This document shows, in pieces, positions 25,194 through 32,702 of a stretch of 62,886 nucleotides of DNA (position 1 is the first letter of the stretch; every line of letters begins with the position of its first letter). The notes beneath the pieces were generated by a model. It was given only the letters and a program-made list of their open reading frames with translations. It was not told the DNA's origin and searched no databases. Origin of the DNA: an uncultured Bacteroidales bacterium (GTDB lineage: Bacteria > Bacteroidota > Bacteroidia > Bacteroidales > UBA932); assembly GCA_947167015.1 (NCBI GenBank), contig CAMVGM010000008.1:1-62886 (forward strand), read 5' to 3'. Made by a program: the position numbers and the translations under genes.

Positions 25194-26173
25194 TGTATAC
25201 CGAAGGCGTATCCGTCCTGGCCATCCTGCTGGTTGCGGCCCTGGCCCTGCTGGTACTGAACGCCCTCGTGGCCGGGGTGCTCGCCCTGCTGTTCCGCCTG
25301 ACTTTCTGGCGCTGCTTCCGCTGGGGCCTGCTGTCGCTGATCCTCCCGCCGATGCTGCTGCTTTACGGCGTGCTGATCGAGCGCAACTGCTACCGGGTGC
25401 GGACGGTAGAAATCGCCTCCGAGACGCTTCCGGCGGCATTTGACGGCTACACGCTCGTACAGTTGTCCGACATCCATTCCCGCTCGTTCCGCTACCGCGT
25501 GCGCTCGCTGGAGCGTGCCGTGGACAAGGTGAACGCCCTCGGGGCGGACCTGATCGTTTTCACCGGCGACCTGGTTACGATCGGTCCGGTCGAGTTGCTG
25601 AAAACCGGTCCCGCGCTGTCACGCCTCCACGCGCCGGACGGGGTGCTTGCCATACTGGGCAACCACGACTACTGTCCCTATATGCCCGGCGCCCGGCGGC
25701 ATGCGAACCTCGATTCCCTCGCGCTGGTGGAAGACCGTGAACGCGCGTTGGGCTGGGACCTGCTGCTGAACGAGAACCGGAAAATCGCCCGGGGCGGCGA
25801 CACCTTGGCCGTCGTGGGCGTGGAGAACATCAGCACCTCGCCGGCGTTTCCCTCGACGGGCGACCTGGCCGGGGCGATGGCGGGGACGGAAGGCTTCTGG
25901 CGCATCCTGCTGAGCCACGACCCGACGCACTGGGAGCGCGACGTGGTGGGGAAGGAGGACATCCCGCTGACGCTCAGCGGCCACACCCACGCCGCTCAGG
26001 TGTCCCTCTTCGGCCTTTGGACGCCGAGCAGCCTGATCTACCCGCACAACCGCGGCCTGTACAGGGAGCAGGAACAGTATCTTTACGTGAACATCGGCCT
26101 GGGCGAGACCATCTTCCCGGCCCGCCTCTGCGCGGTCCCGGAGATTACCCGGATCGTGCTGCGACGCCGCTAG
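25193..26173 (+). CDS. membrane-anchored metallophosphoesterase (YkuE-like)
   Basis: 326-aa protein with two hydrophobic segments at about residues 5-30 and 40-62, then a calcineurin-type metallophosphoesterase domain. All metal-ligand motifs are present: QLSDIHS, FTGDLV, GNHDYC, LLSHDP and SGHTHAAQ. Family members hydrolyse phosphoesters such as nucleotide-lipids (UDP-diacylglucosamine hydrolase relatives); the substrate here is not known. It is coupled to the COG0523 gene by a one-base overlap, so they may share a metal-related regime, which is inference. Confidence 0.9.
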   Translation: MYTEGVSVLAILLVAALALLVLNALVAGVLALLFRLTFWRCFRWGLLSLILPPMLLLYGVLIERNCYRVRTVEIASETLPAAFDGYTLVQLSDIHSRSFRYRVRSLERAVDKVNALGADLIVFTGDLVTIGPVELLKTGPALSRLHAPDGVLAILGNHDYCPYMPGARRHANLDSLALVEDRERALGWDLLLNENRKIARGGDTLAVVGVENISTSPAFPSTGDLAGAMAGTEGFWRILLSHDPTHWERDVVGKEDIPLTLSGHTHAAQVSLFGLWTPSSLIYPHNRGLYREQEQYLYVNIGLGETIFPARLCAVPEITRIVLRRR

Positions 26174-26352
26174 AAGTGAACGCCTATGCCGAGGGACTTC
26201 GGCGGTGTCGCTATGCTTGCGATAGTCCGTGGCCCATATTAATTGGTGCGACAAGAGTCAACCAAGTATTCTAGGCTCGATTCCGTGTCTGTCTTCTTAA
26301 TCGCCAAAAAAGGAAGGGCCAGTGCAGCCTGCAAGGTAGACCTGTCAGAGCT

Positions 26353-26769
26353 CTATATCTCCGCCATTTCCTGCCCCAGGGTACGGATGGCGGAGATAAT
26401 TTGTTCCCGGCGTTGCGGGGAAGGGCGCTTGACGCCGTAGATGTAGCGTGCCAGCAGGCTTTTGTTGATGCCGATGTATCGGGCCATTTCCGAAACGTTG
26501 AGTTGCGGAAAGCGTTTGAAGATGGCCGCGATCTCATTGCCCGGATCCGGCTCTGCTGTTTCGTAAAAGCTGCTGATATGGATATCCTCGTCAAGTTCCT
26601 CCCAGCGGATATCGTCTCCTTCAAGGCCGATCTCATAGAGCGCCCGCTGCTCCGGAGTGGCATCCAGCAGAAGGGGAAATGCCTGAAGCGGCCGGCTGAA
26701 TTTCTTTCCGGAGTCAGTCCCGATATAAATCCTCTCGGATTCAAACCAAACCTTTATTATTCGATCCAT
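26353..26769 (-). CDS. DUF2442 - HTH protein (antitoxin-like)
   Basis: 138-aa two-domain protein. Residues 1-70 (MDRIIKVWFESERIYIGTDSG..., FPLLLDATPEQRALYEIG, DDIRWEELDEDIHI) match DUF2442; 85-138 (FPQLNVSEMARYIGINKSLLARYIYGVKRPS) is a Cro/XRE-type helix-turn-helix. The start is the ATG at 26769, one base after the stop of the DUF4160 gene. DUF4160-DUF2442 pairs are regarded as toxin-antitoxin modules; the HTH protein would neutralise its partner and repress the operon. The 18-bp palindrome in the promoter spacer at 27040-27057 is its likely operator. Confidence 0.85.
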   Translation of the reverse strand: MDRIIKVWFESERIYIGTDSGKKFSRPLQAFPLLLDATPEQRALYEIGLEGDDIRWEELDEDIHISSFYETAEPDPGNEIAAIFKRFPQLNVSEMARYIGINKSLLARYIYGVKRPSPQRREQIISAIRTLGQEMAEI

Positions 26770-26770
26770 A

Positions 26771-27004
26771 TTACTCGTCAAAGTATTCATTCCAGGCATT
26801 GATGATTTCTTCCTTGTATAAAAGAACAGCATCTGTCGCCCTTTTCAAGTCTTTTGGTTTTATCCCTCTATTCTCCAAAACCATGCAGGTTTCAACGTCT
26901 ATTTTTGCTTTCCCATCCCCATTCTGTACGTGGATGTGAATGGGCAAATGCTCTTCTGAATAGAAATAAAACCGCAGTCCGAAAATAAACAATAAAGTTG
27001 GCAT
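26771..27004 (-). CDS. DUF4160 protein (toxin-like)
   Basis: 77-aa DUF4160 protein, full length: MPTLLFIFGLRFYFYSEEHLPIHIHVQNGDGKAKIDV is the diagnostic N-terminal block (FGLRFYFYS...HxPxHxHV). It is the first gene of a two-gene operon with DUF2442-HTH, with one base between the reading frames. The pair's small size, order, A/T-rich codons compared with neighbours and tight spacing fit a toxin-antitoxin cassette. No activity has been shown to my knowledge, so 'toxin' is inference from genetic organisation. Confidence 0.85.
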   Translation of the reverse strand: MPTLLFIFGLRFYFYSEEHLPIHIHVQNGDGKAKIDVETCMVLENRGIKPKDLKRATDAVLLYKEEIINAWNEYFDE

Positions 27005-27031
27005 AGTATTAAGTTTAACAGTTCAGTGCTA

Positions 27032-27063
27032 CAAATATAGGGATAATATTTTATCCCCACAAG
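27032..27063 (-). promoter_or_regulatory. promoter with palindromic operator of the DUF4160/DUF2442 operon
   Basis: On the minus strand: -33 CTTG (27063-27060), 20-bp spacer, -7 TATATTTG (27039-27032), 27 bases before the ATG at 27004. The spacer is almost filled by an 18-bp inverted repeat at 27040-27057 (GGGATAA, TATT, TTATCCC). Binding there would exclude polymerase, which fits autoregulation by the HTH protein. Confidence 0.7.
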
Positions 27064-27097
27064 GGTCGGGATACACTATTCAGTTTTCTTGAAATTC

Positions 27098-27274
27098 TTA
27101 GCCGAAAAGCCGACTCAGAAGGTTCAACAACCAATTCGTTTTGACAATCCTGCCGCATTTGGGGCAGTGGATGGGCAGTTCGGCGACGGTGGCGTTGTCT
27201 TCTATGTCGGCCGCCAGGAAGCTGTGCCCGCAGTAGGGGCAGGTCACTCTTTTAAATCCTCTTAACATATTCAT
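27098..27274 (-). CDS. 58-aa zinc-ribbon protein
   Basis: A short complete frame of 58 residues, MNMLRGFKRVTCPYCGHSF... to ...TNWLLNLLSRLFG. Two knuckles, CPYC (C12, C15) and CPKC (C37, C40), 21 residues apart, make a classic treble-clef or zinc-ribbon metal site; the acidic stretch between them and the hydrophobic C-terminal helix are the only other features. No signal peptide. It starts seven bases after the stop of the frameshifted HTH gene, so they share an operon. Function unknown; small zinc ribbons often bind nucleic acid or a partner protein. Confidence 0.72.
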   Translation of the reverse strand: MNMLRGFKRVTCPYCGHSFLAADIEDNATVAELPIHCPKCGRIVKTNWLLNLLSRLFG

Positions 27275-27280
27275 TCTCAG

Positions 27281-27564
27281 TTAATAATCTTCTTCCTGAA
27301 GCGGATTGGGGAAGCAGTAGAACGGGTCGTAGCCCGAATGGAATCGGCAGCGAAACAGAAGGTTCGACTTCTTCAGCAGCAGGTAATTGGAATATAGGCC
27401 AAGGATGGTGGCGTCCATCGACGGGGTCGGGGAAGACTTGCCGTCGCGGAGCCGCCGGAGGGTGAAGCGGGAGCAATCCAGGATTTTTGCGAGCAGGGTC
27501 TCGGATACCCCCGCCTGTTCAAAGGCCTGCAGCGCTTCCGAATAAATAACAACTTAAGTTTCAT
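27281..27564 (-). pseudogene. HTH-like gene with a 1-nt frameshift at codon 4
   Basis: A promoter (TATCTTTG at 27597-27590) and an ATG at 27564 give MKLK, after which the frame fails. The clearly coding frame continues one base off: VVIYSEALQAFEQAGVSETL, then LLAKILDCSRFTLRRLRDGK (a Cro-like helix-turn-helix), then YSNYLLLKKSNLLFRCRFHSGYDPFYCFPNPLQEEDY. One added base after AAG at codon 4 restores a 94-aa protein. In the read frame a TAA lies immediately before GTT GTT ATT, so no ordinary start is available; ATT as start is possible but unlikely. A real mutation or a sequencing error cannot be told apart here. Confidence 0.6.
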
Positions 27565-27589
27565 GACATTGATTGTTTTGGTCACGCTG

Positions 27590-27597
27590 CAAAGATA
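27590..27597 (-). promoter_or_regulatory. -7 box of the frameshifted HTH / zinc-ribbon operon
   Basis: TATCTTTG on the minus strand, 25 bases before the ATG at 27564. Its presence supports MKLK as the original start. Confidence 0.55.
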
Positions 27598-27862
27598 TCG
27601 CTTCTCGATGCCAGAATATGGCAGTTTCCCCCGATCTTTCTTTTTTGCATTTGCCGAGGGCAAAAGGGCCGGTATTCGCCCCTGGCAGCAGGAAAATACA
27701 GTTGCCCGGGGCGAAATAGCCGGCAGTGGCCCCTGGCGCCGATGACCGGATGCAATGAGGCGGGCGGTTGCCCCGACAAGTCGTAGCCGCCCGCGAACGC
27801 GCAGGGACAGACGGCGGGAAAAACCGGGCGCAGTGAAACAGACCAGCACCCGCAGGAACGGT
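27598..27862. other. 265-bp intergenic stretch without a supported gene
   Basis: No frame here looks coding. It contains several short G/C-rich partial repeats and dyads (GCCCCTGGC-type words three times between 27680 and 27735; TTGCCCGGGGCGAA) and may carry terminators for the two operons that diverge or end here. A 60-codon open frame at 27563-27745 on the plus strand is judged spurious. Confidence 0.4.
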
Positions 27863-28801
27863 CTACAGCAGGAAGAACAGGGCCACGCCGGTCATCGATA
27901 CGCACACGCCGAGGATTTCCTTCGGCGTGATTTTTTGCTTGTAGATCAGCGCGTAAGGGAGGATGATGAGCACCGGGGTGAGAGCCATCAGGGTGGAGGC
28001 GATGCCGGCGCGGGCGTACTGGACGGCCATCAGCGAGAGGGAAACGCCGACGAAGGGGCCGAACAGGGTGGTGAGGGCGGTGAATTTCATGCCGCCCCGG
28101 TCGTGCACCGCGGCGCGCAGTTGCGGGAGCTGGCCGAGCAGCGCCATCCACACGAAGAATCCGGCCATCCCCGTCAGCGAACGGATCATCGTGGCGGCGA
28201 AGGGCATCGCCCAACTGAAGGCGGCGGGGGCGTCTGCCGGGAGCGCTGCTGCATAGTGCTGCAGGCCGATCTTGCTGAGCACGAGGCCCACGCCCTGTCC
28301 CATCCCGGCGCCGATGCCGAGCAGCACGCCCTTGAGGGGCAGTTTCAGCGCGAGTTTGTGTCCGTCGCCCGAGCGGCTCAGGATGGAGATGGCGATACCG
28401 GAGAGGGTGACGGCCATCGCCAGCCAGGAGCGCCAGGAAAGCGTCTCGCCGAGCAGCGCCCAGCCCGCGAATGCGGCGAACACGGGCGCCAGCGTCATGA
28501 AAAGCTGCCCGAAGCGGGCGCCGATCACGACGTAGGAATTGAATAGGCAGAAATCTCCGAAAACGTAACCCACCAGGGCGGAGAGGGCCATCCAGAACCA
28601 GGTCCTGCCGTCTGCAAAGGCCGGATAGGGATACCCGATGACGATCCACAGCAGACCGGCGAGCAGGATGGTGGAAAGGACCATGCGGAAAAGATTGGTG
28701 CTCATCGCACCGATCCGCCGGCTCGCTTCGTTGGCAAACAAGGCGGTCGCCGTCCAGAGCACGGCGACGAATAAAGAGATGATTTCTCCTAAATATTGCA
28801 T
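27863..28801 (-). CDS. EamA/DMT-family membrane transporter
   Basis: 312-aa inner-membrane protein of the drug/metabolite transporter superfamily with ten predicted helices in two five-helix EamA halves (first ~1-140, second ~165-310). The N-terminus MQYLGEIISLFVAVLWTATALFANEASRRIG and the repeat junctions (GETLSWRSWLAMAVTLSGIAI; YKQKITPKEILGVCVSMTGVALFFL) match. These proteins usually export metabolites such as amino acids; the substrate cannot be read. It is divergent from the dicarboxylate transporter gene with interlocked promoters. Confidence 0.88.
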   Translation of the reverse strand: MQYLGEIISLFVAVLWTATALFANEASRRIGAMSTNLFRMVLSTILLAGLLWIVIGYPYPAFADGRTWFWMALSALVGYVFGDFCLFNSYVVIGARFGQLFMTLAPVFAAFAGWALLGETLSWRSWLAMAVTLSGIAISILSRSGDGHKLALKLPLKGVLLGIGAGMGQGVGLVLSKIGLQHYAAALPADAPAAFSWAMPFAATMIRSLTGMAGFFVWMALLGQLPQLRAAVHDRGGMKFTALTTLFGPFVGVSLSLMAVQYARAGIASTLMALTPVLIILPYALIYKQKITPKEILGVCVSMTGVALFFLL

Positions 28802-28822
28802 GCAGTCCTAACTAACGCGGCG

Positions 28823-28851
28823 CAAAAATACGAATAAAACCATTATCTTTG
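28823..28851. promoter_or_regulatory. interlocked divergent promoters EamA (-) / Dcu (+)
   Basis: Minus-strand TATTTTTG at 28830-28823 (21-nt gap to ATG) and plus-strand TATCTTTG at 28844-28851 (35-nt gap to ATG), 13 bp apart, the same spacing as at 23985-24013. Confidence 0.65.
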
Positions 28852-28886
28852 CAATAAGTAAGGATAATACTGAAACTACATAAACC

Positions 28887-30263
28887 ATGTCCCTTGTAAT
28901 GATCATCGAGTTGCTGATCGTGCTGGCCGCTCTTTACGTCGGCTCACGGTACGGCAGCCTGGCGCTCGGCGCCATTTCCGGTATCGGCCTTGCCATCCTG
29001 GTCTTCGGCTTCGGGCTCAAGCCCGGAACGCCCCCCACGGACGTCATCTACATCATCATCGCCGCCGTGACCTGCGCGGGTACCCTCCAGGCATCGGGCG
29101 GTATGGACTGGATGATCCAGGTGGCGGAACGGATGCTCAGGAAGCATCCCGACCACATCACCTTCCTGGGTCCGCTGGTGACTTTCTTCCTGACGGTCCT
29201 GGTGGGTACCGGCCACGTGGTCTATACGATCATGCCGATCATCTGCGACATCGCGCTCAAGAAGAACATCCGTCCCGAGCGGCCCTGTGGCGTGGCTTCC
29301 ATCGCCTCGCAGGTGGGAATCACCTGCTCGCCGATCGCCGCCGCCGTGGTGGCTTTCGTGACGATTTCCAACGCCAATGGCTACATGGTTTCCATCCCGC
29401 AGGTGCTCATGGTCACGATCCCGGCCTGTCTCTGCGGCCTGATGTGCGCCGCCGCGGCCTCCTTCAAGCGGGGCAAGGACCTGGACAAGGATCCGGAGTT
29501 CCAGAAGCGCAAGGCGGACCCCGAACTCTATCAGTATATGTACGGCAACAGCGCCACCACGCTGGATCGGGCCATCACCCGGGAAGCCAAGGCTTCGGTG
29601 TTCATCTTCCTGTTCGCGCTGCTCGTCATCGTGCTCTTCGCCTTCTGCCAGATGATCCACGTGCAGGACGGCCGTACGCTTGCTGAGGCCATCAGCCTGC
29701 CGAAGATGAACATCATCATCCAGATCATCATGCTTACGGCGGCCGCCTGCAACATCATGTTCTGCAAGGCGAAACCCAAGAAGGCCGTGGGCGGCGCCGT
29801 ATGGCAGTCCGGCATGGTGGCCGTCGTGGCCATCTACGGCATCGCCTGGCTGGCCGACACCTATTTCGGCAACTACCTCGACGAGATGAAGGTGATGCTG
29901 GCCGACCTCGTGACGAACTATCCCTGGTCCATCGCGTTCGTGTTCTTCCTGGTTTCCGTGCTGATCAACAGCCAGGGCGCCGTGGTCGTGGCGATGCTGC
30001 CGCTGGCCTATGAACTGGGTATCGCGGGTCCGGTGCTGCTGGGCGTGCTCCCGAGCGTCTATGGCTATTTCTTCATCCCGAACTATCCTTCGGATATCGC
30101 GACGGTGAACTTCGACCGTTCCGGAACGACGGTGATCGGCAAGTACCTGCTGAACCACAGTTTCATGATGCCGGGCCTGATCAGCGTGACGGTGTCCACG
30201 GTGATCGGCTACCTGATCACGAACGTCTTCTTCCCCGGGTACTTCTCCGCGTTTATCCAGTAA
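28887..30263 (+). CDS. anaerobic C4-dicarboxylate transporter (DcuA/DcuB family)
   Basis: 458-aa inner-membrane carrier that exchanges fumarate, malate or aspartate for succinate in anaerobes using fumarate respiration. The family blocks are clear: VMIIELLIVLAALYVGSRYGSLALG at the N-terminus, CAGTLQASGGMDWMIQVAERMLRKHPDHITFLGP, VGTGHVVYTIMPIICDIALK, GVASIASQVGITCSPIAAAVVAF and FIPNYPSDIATVNFDRSGTT near the end. About 11-12 helices. It fits a gut Bacteroidales that excretes succinate. The 3' end overlaps the convergent glycerate kinase gene by 11 bases. Confidence 0.95.
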   Translation: MSLVMIIELLIVLAALYVGSRYGSLALGAISGIGLAILVFGFGLKPGTPPTDVIYIIIAAVTCAGTLQASGGMDWMIQVAERMLRKHPDHITFLGPLVTFFLTVLVGTGHVVYTIMPIICDIALKKNIRPERPCGVASIASQVGITCSPIAAAVVAFVTISNANGYMVSIPQVLMVTIPACLCGLMCAAAASFKRGKDLDKDPEFQKRKADPELYQYMYGNSATTLDRAITREAKASVFIFLFALLVIVLFAFCQMIHVQDGRTLAEAISLPKMNIIIQIIMLTAAACNIMFCKAKPKKAVGGAVWQSGMVAVVAIYGIAWLADTYFGNYLDEMKVMLADLVTNYPWSIAFVFFLVSVLINSQGAVVVAMLPLAYELGIAGPVLLGVLPSVYGYFFIPNYPSDIATVNFDRSGTTVIGKYLLNHSFMMPGLISVTVSTVIGYLITNVFFPGYFSAFIQ

Positions 30264-31398
30264 ACGATTCTGACAGAAGGATTTGTCCGACCAGGTCGGC
30301 GATGCGATTCCGGGCCCGCTCCGGCTGCATTGCGACCTGGTCGGGCACGTTTTCGTCCGCGAGGGCGAAGCAGCCGGCAAAGGGGAGGGCTCCCGCATCC
30401 GCGGTGACGCGTCCGCCGATGGCGATGACGGGAACACCGGCACGCCGCGCCCTTTGCAGGACGCCCCAGACCGCCTTCCCGGCACCGGACTGGGCGTCGA
30501 TGCGGCCTTCTCCGGTCAGGACGAGGTCGGCGTTTTGCAGTAGGGCGTCGAATCCCGCGGCGTCCAGCACCAGGTCGACGCCGCTCACCAGCCTGGCCCC
30601 CAGCAGGGCGGCCAGCGCTCCGCCGATTCCGCCGGCGGCGCCCGAACCCGGAAGGGTGCGGAGGTCGATGCCGCTTTCCGCCAGGATCAGGGCGGCGAAG
30701 CGGGCGGTCCCTTCATCCAATTGGTGCACGGTTCCGGGATCCGCCCCTTTTTGCGGCGCGAAGACTTCCGCAGCACCGCCCGGGCCGCAAATAACCGTCT
30801 GCACGTCGCAGGCGGCGGTGAAGCGGACCTCTTTCAAAGCGGGGAGGACGGCACTGCGGTCGATCCGCCGGATGCGGTCCAGGTTGGCGCCGCAGCCTTT
30901 CAGGGCCCGTCCATCCACATCCAGGAAGCGGAAGCCGAGGGCGGACAGCAGGCCTGTGCCGGCATCGTGCGTGGCGCTCCCGCCCAGGCCGACCAGAATG
31001 TTCCGGCAGCCGTCTCCGATGGCGTCCCGGATCAGTTCACCCGTTCCGAAACTACTGGTAATCAAGGGGTCGCGTTCATCTTTCGAAAGCAGGGGGAGTC
31101 CGCTGGCCGCCGCCGTCCCGATGACGGCCGTCCCGTCCGTCAAGATGCAGTAAGCGGCTTCGACCGGCCGCCCGAGCGGGTCGGATACGGTCCGCAGGAA
31201 GCGCTTTCCGCCGCAGGAAGCAAGCAGTGCGTCCGGGAATCCTTCGCCCCCGTCCGCGACGGGCAGTTCCACCGCCTCGCAATGCGGCAGGGCGCGGCGG
31301 ACGGCCCGGGCCATGGCTCCGGCGACTTCTGCTGCGCTGAGGCATCCTTTGTACGAATCGGGTGCGATGAGGATGCGGCGGGGTGGTTTAAGGGACAT
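30253..31398 (-). CDS. glxK: glycerate kinase (GlxK/GarK type)
   Basis: 381-aa class II glycerate kinase that phosphorylates D-glycerate to a phosphoglycerate. Diagnostic sequences: RILIAPDSYKGCLSAAEVAGAMARA at the N-terminus, VADGGEGFPDALL, VGLGGSATHDAGTGLLSALG (family GGSATNDGG), GAAGGIGGALAALLGA and TGEGRIDAQSGAGKAVWGV. Full length. It is transcribed alone from the box at 31426-31419 and diverges from the exported protein at 31476. Confidence 0.95.
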   Translation of the reverse strand: MSLKPPRRILIAPDSYKGCLSAAEVAGAMARAVRRALPHCEAVELPVADGGEGFPDALLASCGGKRFLRTVSDPLGRPVEAAYCILTDGTAVIGTAAASGLPLLSKDERDPLITSSFGTGELIRDAIGDGCRNILVGLGGSATHDAGTGLLSALGFRFLDVDGRALKGCGANLDRIRRIDRSAVLPALKEVRFTAACDVQTVICGPGGAAEVFAPQKGADPGTVHQLDEGTARFAALILAESGIDLRTLPGSGAAGGIGGALAALLGARLVSGVDLVLDAAGFDALLQNADLVLTGEGRIDAQSGAGKAVWGVLQRARRAGVPVIAIGGRVTADAGALPFAGCFALADENVPDQVAMQPERARNRIADLVGQILLSESFTG

Positions 31399-31418
31399 TT
31401 ATACGAGCTTTTGCTTCG

Positions 31419-31454
31419 CAAAGATAGGGATTTTAATTTTTTTGATTATCTTTC
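31419..31454. promoter_or_regulatory. divergent promoters glycerate kinase (-) / 31476 gene (+)
   Basis: Minus-strand TATCTTTG at 31426-31419 (20-nt gap to ATG) and plus-strand TATCTTTC at 31447-31454 (one mismatch, 21-nt gap to the GTG), 20 bp apart. Confidence 0.55.
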
Positions 31455-31475
31455 GTGCAATAAACCTGTATTGCC

Positions 31476-32702
31476 GTGAAGTCTATAATCCGATTTGTTT
31501 TTCTTTTGTTCCTGCTGGCCGGTCCTGTCGCTTTCGCGCAGACTGATTCGCTGCGTTTCTCCATACGGGGGAGCGTGCGGGATGCCGCCAACGGGAAGGC
31601 CCTGCCATATGTTTCCGTGACCCTGCCCGGGACCAATTTCGCCACCGTCACCAACCAGGACGGAACCTTCGTGATCAAGTCCGACGTCGTGCCGCGTTTC
31701 GTCGCCTTTTCCCTGTTGGGTTACAAGGTGCTGACGGTCCCCGCCGACCGGGAGCGCGAGATGCGCGTCAGCCTGACGCGCGGTGAATACACCCTGGAAG
31801 CCGCCCAGGTGGTTTCGGGAGATCCGCTGACCCTCCTGCGCGAGGCGATCTATAAGATCCAGGACAACTGTCCGTCGGAACCGGAACTCTTCGAGTGTTT
31901 CTACCGTGAGACGGCCCAGAAGCGCAACCGTTTCATCTATGTCTCCGAGGCGGTTACCAAGATGTACAAGACCTCCTTCCGCACGCTCTGGGGCCGTGAC
32001 CGGACGGCCGTGGAGAAGAGTCGCCTGCTCACCAGTCCCCGCCGTTCCGACACCCTGGCGGTGAAGGTGGTCGGCGGTCCCACGCAGTCCGTGGAACTCG
32101 ACCTGGTCAAGAACCGCGTCCTCATCCTGAACGAGGAAGACCTGGAGAATTACCGTCTGGAGATGGGCGATCCCGTGATGCTCGACGACCGCCGGCAGTT
32201 CGTCATCCGCCTGATTCCGGCGAAGACCCTGGATTATGCCCTGCATAACGGCACGATCTATATCGACCAGGAGACGATGGCTTTTTCGCGCATCGAACTC
32301 TCCCTGGACATGTCCGACCCCGACAAGGCTACGCGCGTGATGCTGGTCAAGAAACCCTCCGACATCCGCTTCCGTCCCAAGGAGATGTCCTTGCTGCTCA
32401 ATTATAAGCGGGAGGGAGACAAGTCGCGTCTGAGCTATGTGCGCACCGTGTTCCGCTTTAACTGCGATGCGCGGCGCCGGCTGCTCAACACCGAATTTAC
32501 CGCCATCGCCGAAATGGTGGTCACGAACCGCTTCGACCGGGCCGACGTGGCCCCCATCGAGCGCTCCGAAAGTTTCCGCACCAATGACGCGCTGGCCGAC
32601 AAGACGCAGGTCTATGCCGATCCCGATTTCTGGAAAGACTACAATATCATCGAACCGACCGAGAGCCTGGAACATGCCATCGGCCGCCTGAAAAAAGAAT
32701 AA
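31476..32702 (+). CDS. exported protein with N-terminal carboxypeptidase-regulatory-like domain
   Basis: 408 aa with a GTG start and signal peptide (IIRFVFLLFLLAGPVAFAQ). Residues ~27-105 form a CarboxypepD_reg-like beta-sandwich (SIRGSVRDAANGKALPYVSVTLPGTNFATVTNQDGTFVI), the domain found at the front of SusC receptors. The remainder (~110-400; YKIQDNCPSEPELFECFYRETAQKRNRFIYVSEAV, later strand-rich) resembles a group of Bacteroidetes periplasmic or outer-membrane proteins of unknown role. It is not a TonB receptor: no plug or barrel follows. Its TAA overlaps the paaK ATG. Confidence 0.75.
   Translation: MKSIIRFVFLLFLLAGPVAFAQTDSLRFSIRGSVRDAANGKALPYVSVTLPGTNFATVTNQDGTFVIKSDVVPRFVAFSLLGYKVLTVPADREREMRVSLTRGEYTLEAAQVVSGDPLTLLREAIYKIQDNCPSEPELFECFYRETAQKRNRFIYVSEAVTKMYKTSFRTLWGRDRTAVEKSRLLTSPRRSDTLAVKVVGGPTQSVELDLVKNRVLILNEEDLENYRLEMGDPVMLDDRRQFVIRLIPAKTLDYALHNGTIYIDQETMAFSRIELSLDMSDPDKATRVMLVKKPSDIRFRPKEMSLLLNYKREGDKSRLSYVRTVFRFNCDARRRLLNTEFTAIAEMVVTNRFDRADVAPIERSESFRTNDALADKTQVYADPDFWKDYNIIEPTESLEHAIGRLKKE

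Noticed and set aside
26174..26352. Possible gene remnant in the gap after the phosphoesterase gene
   Set aside because: No frame of this 179-bp stretch resembles a protein and no promoter or terminator is clear; I see nothing I can support there.
27563..27745. Possible 60-aa gene on the plus strand
   Set aside because: Starts inside the minus-strand promoter, has no recognisable fold, and its composition does not resemble neighbouring genes.
29000..30485. Long antisense frame opposite the Dcu transporter
   Set aside because: Composition (Asp/His/Arg-rich) and lack of motifs mark it as a shadow of the transporter gene.
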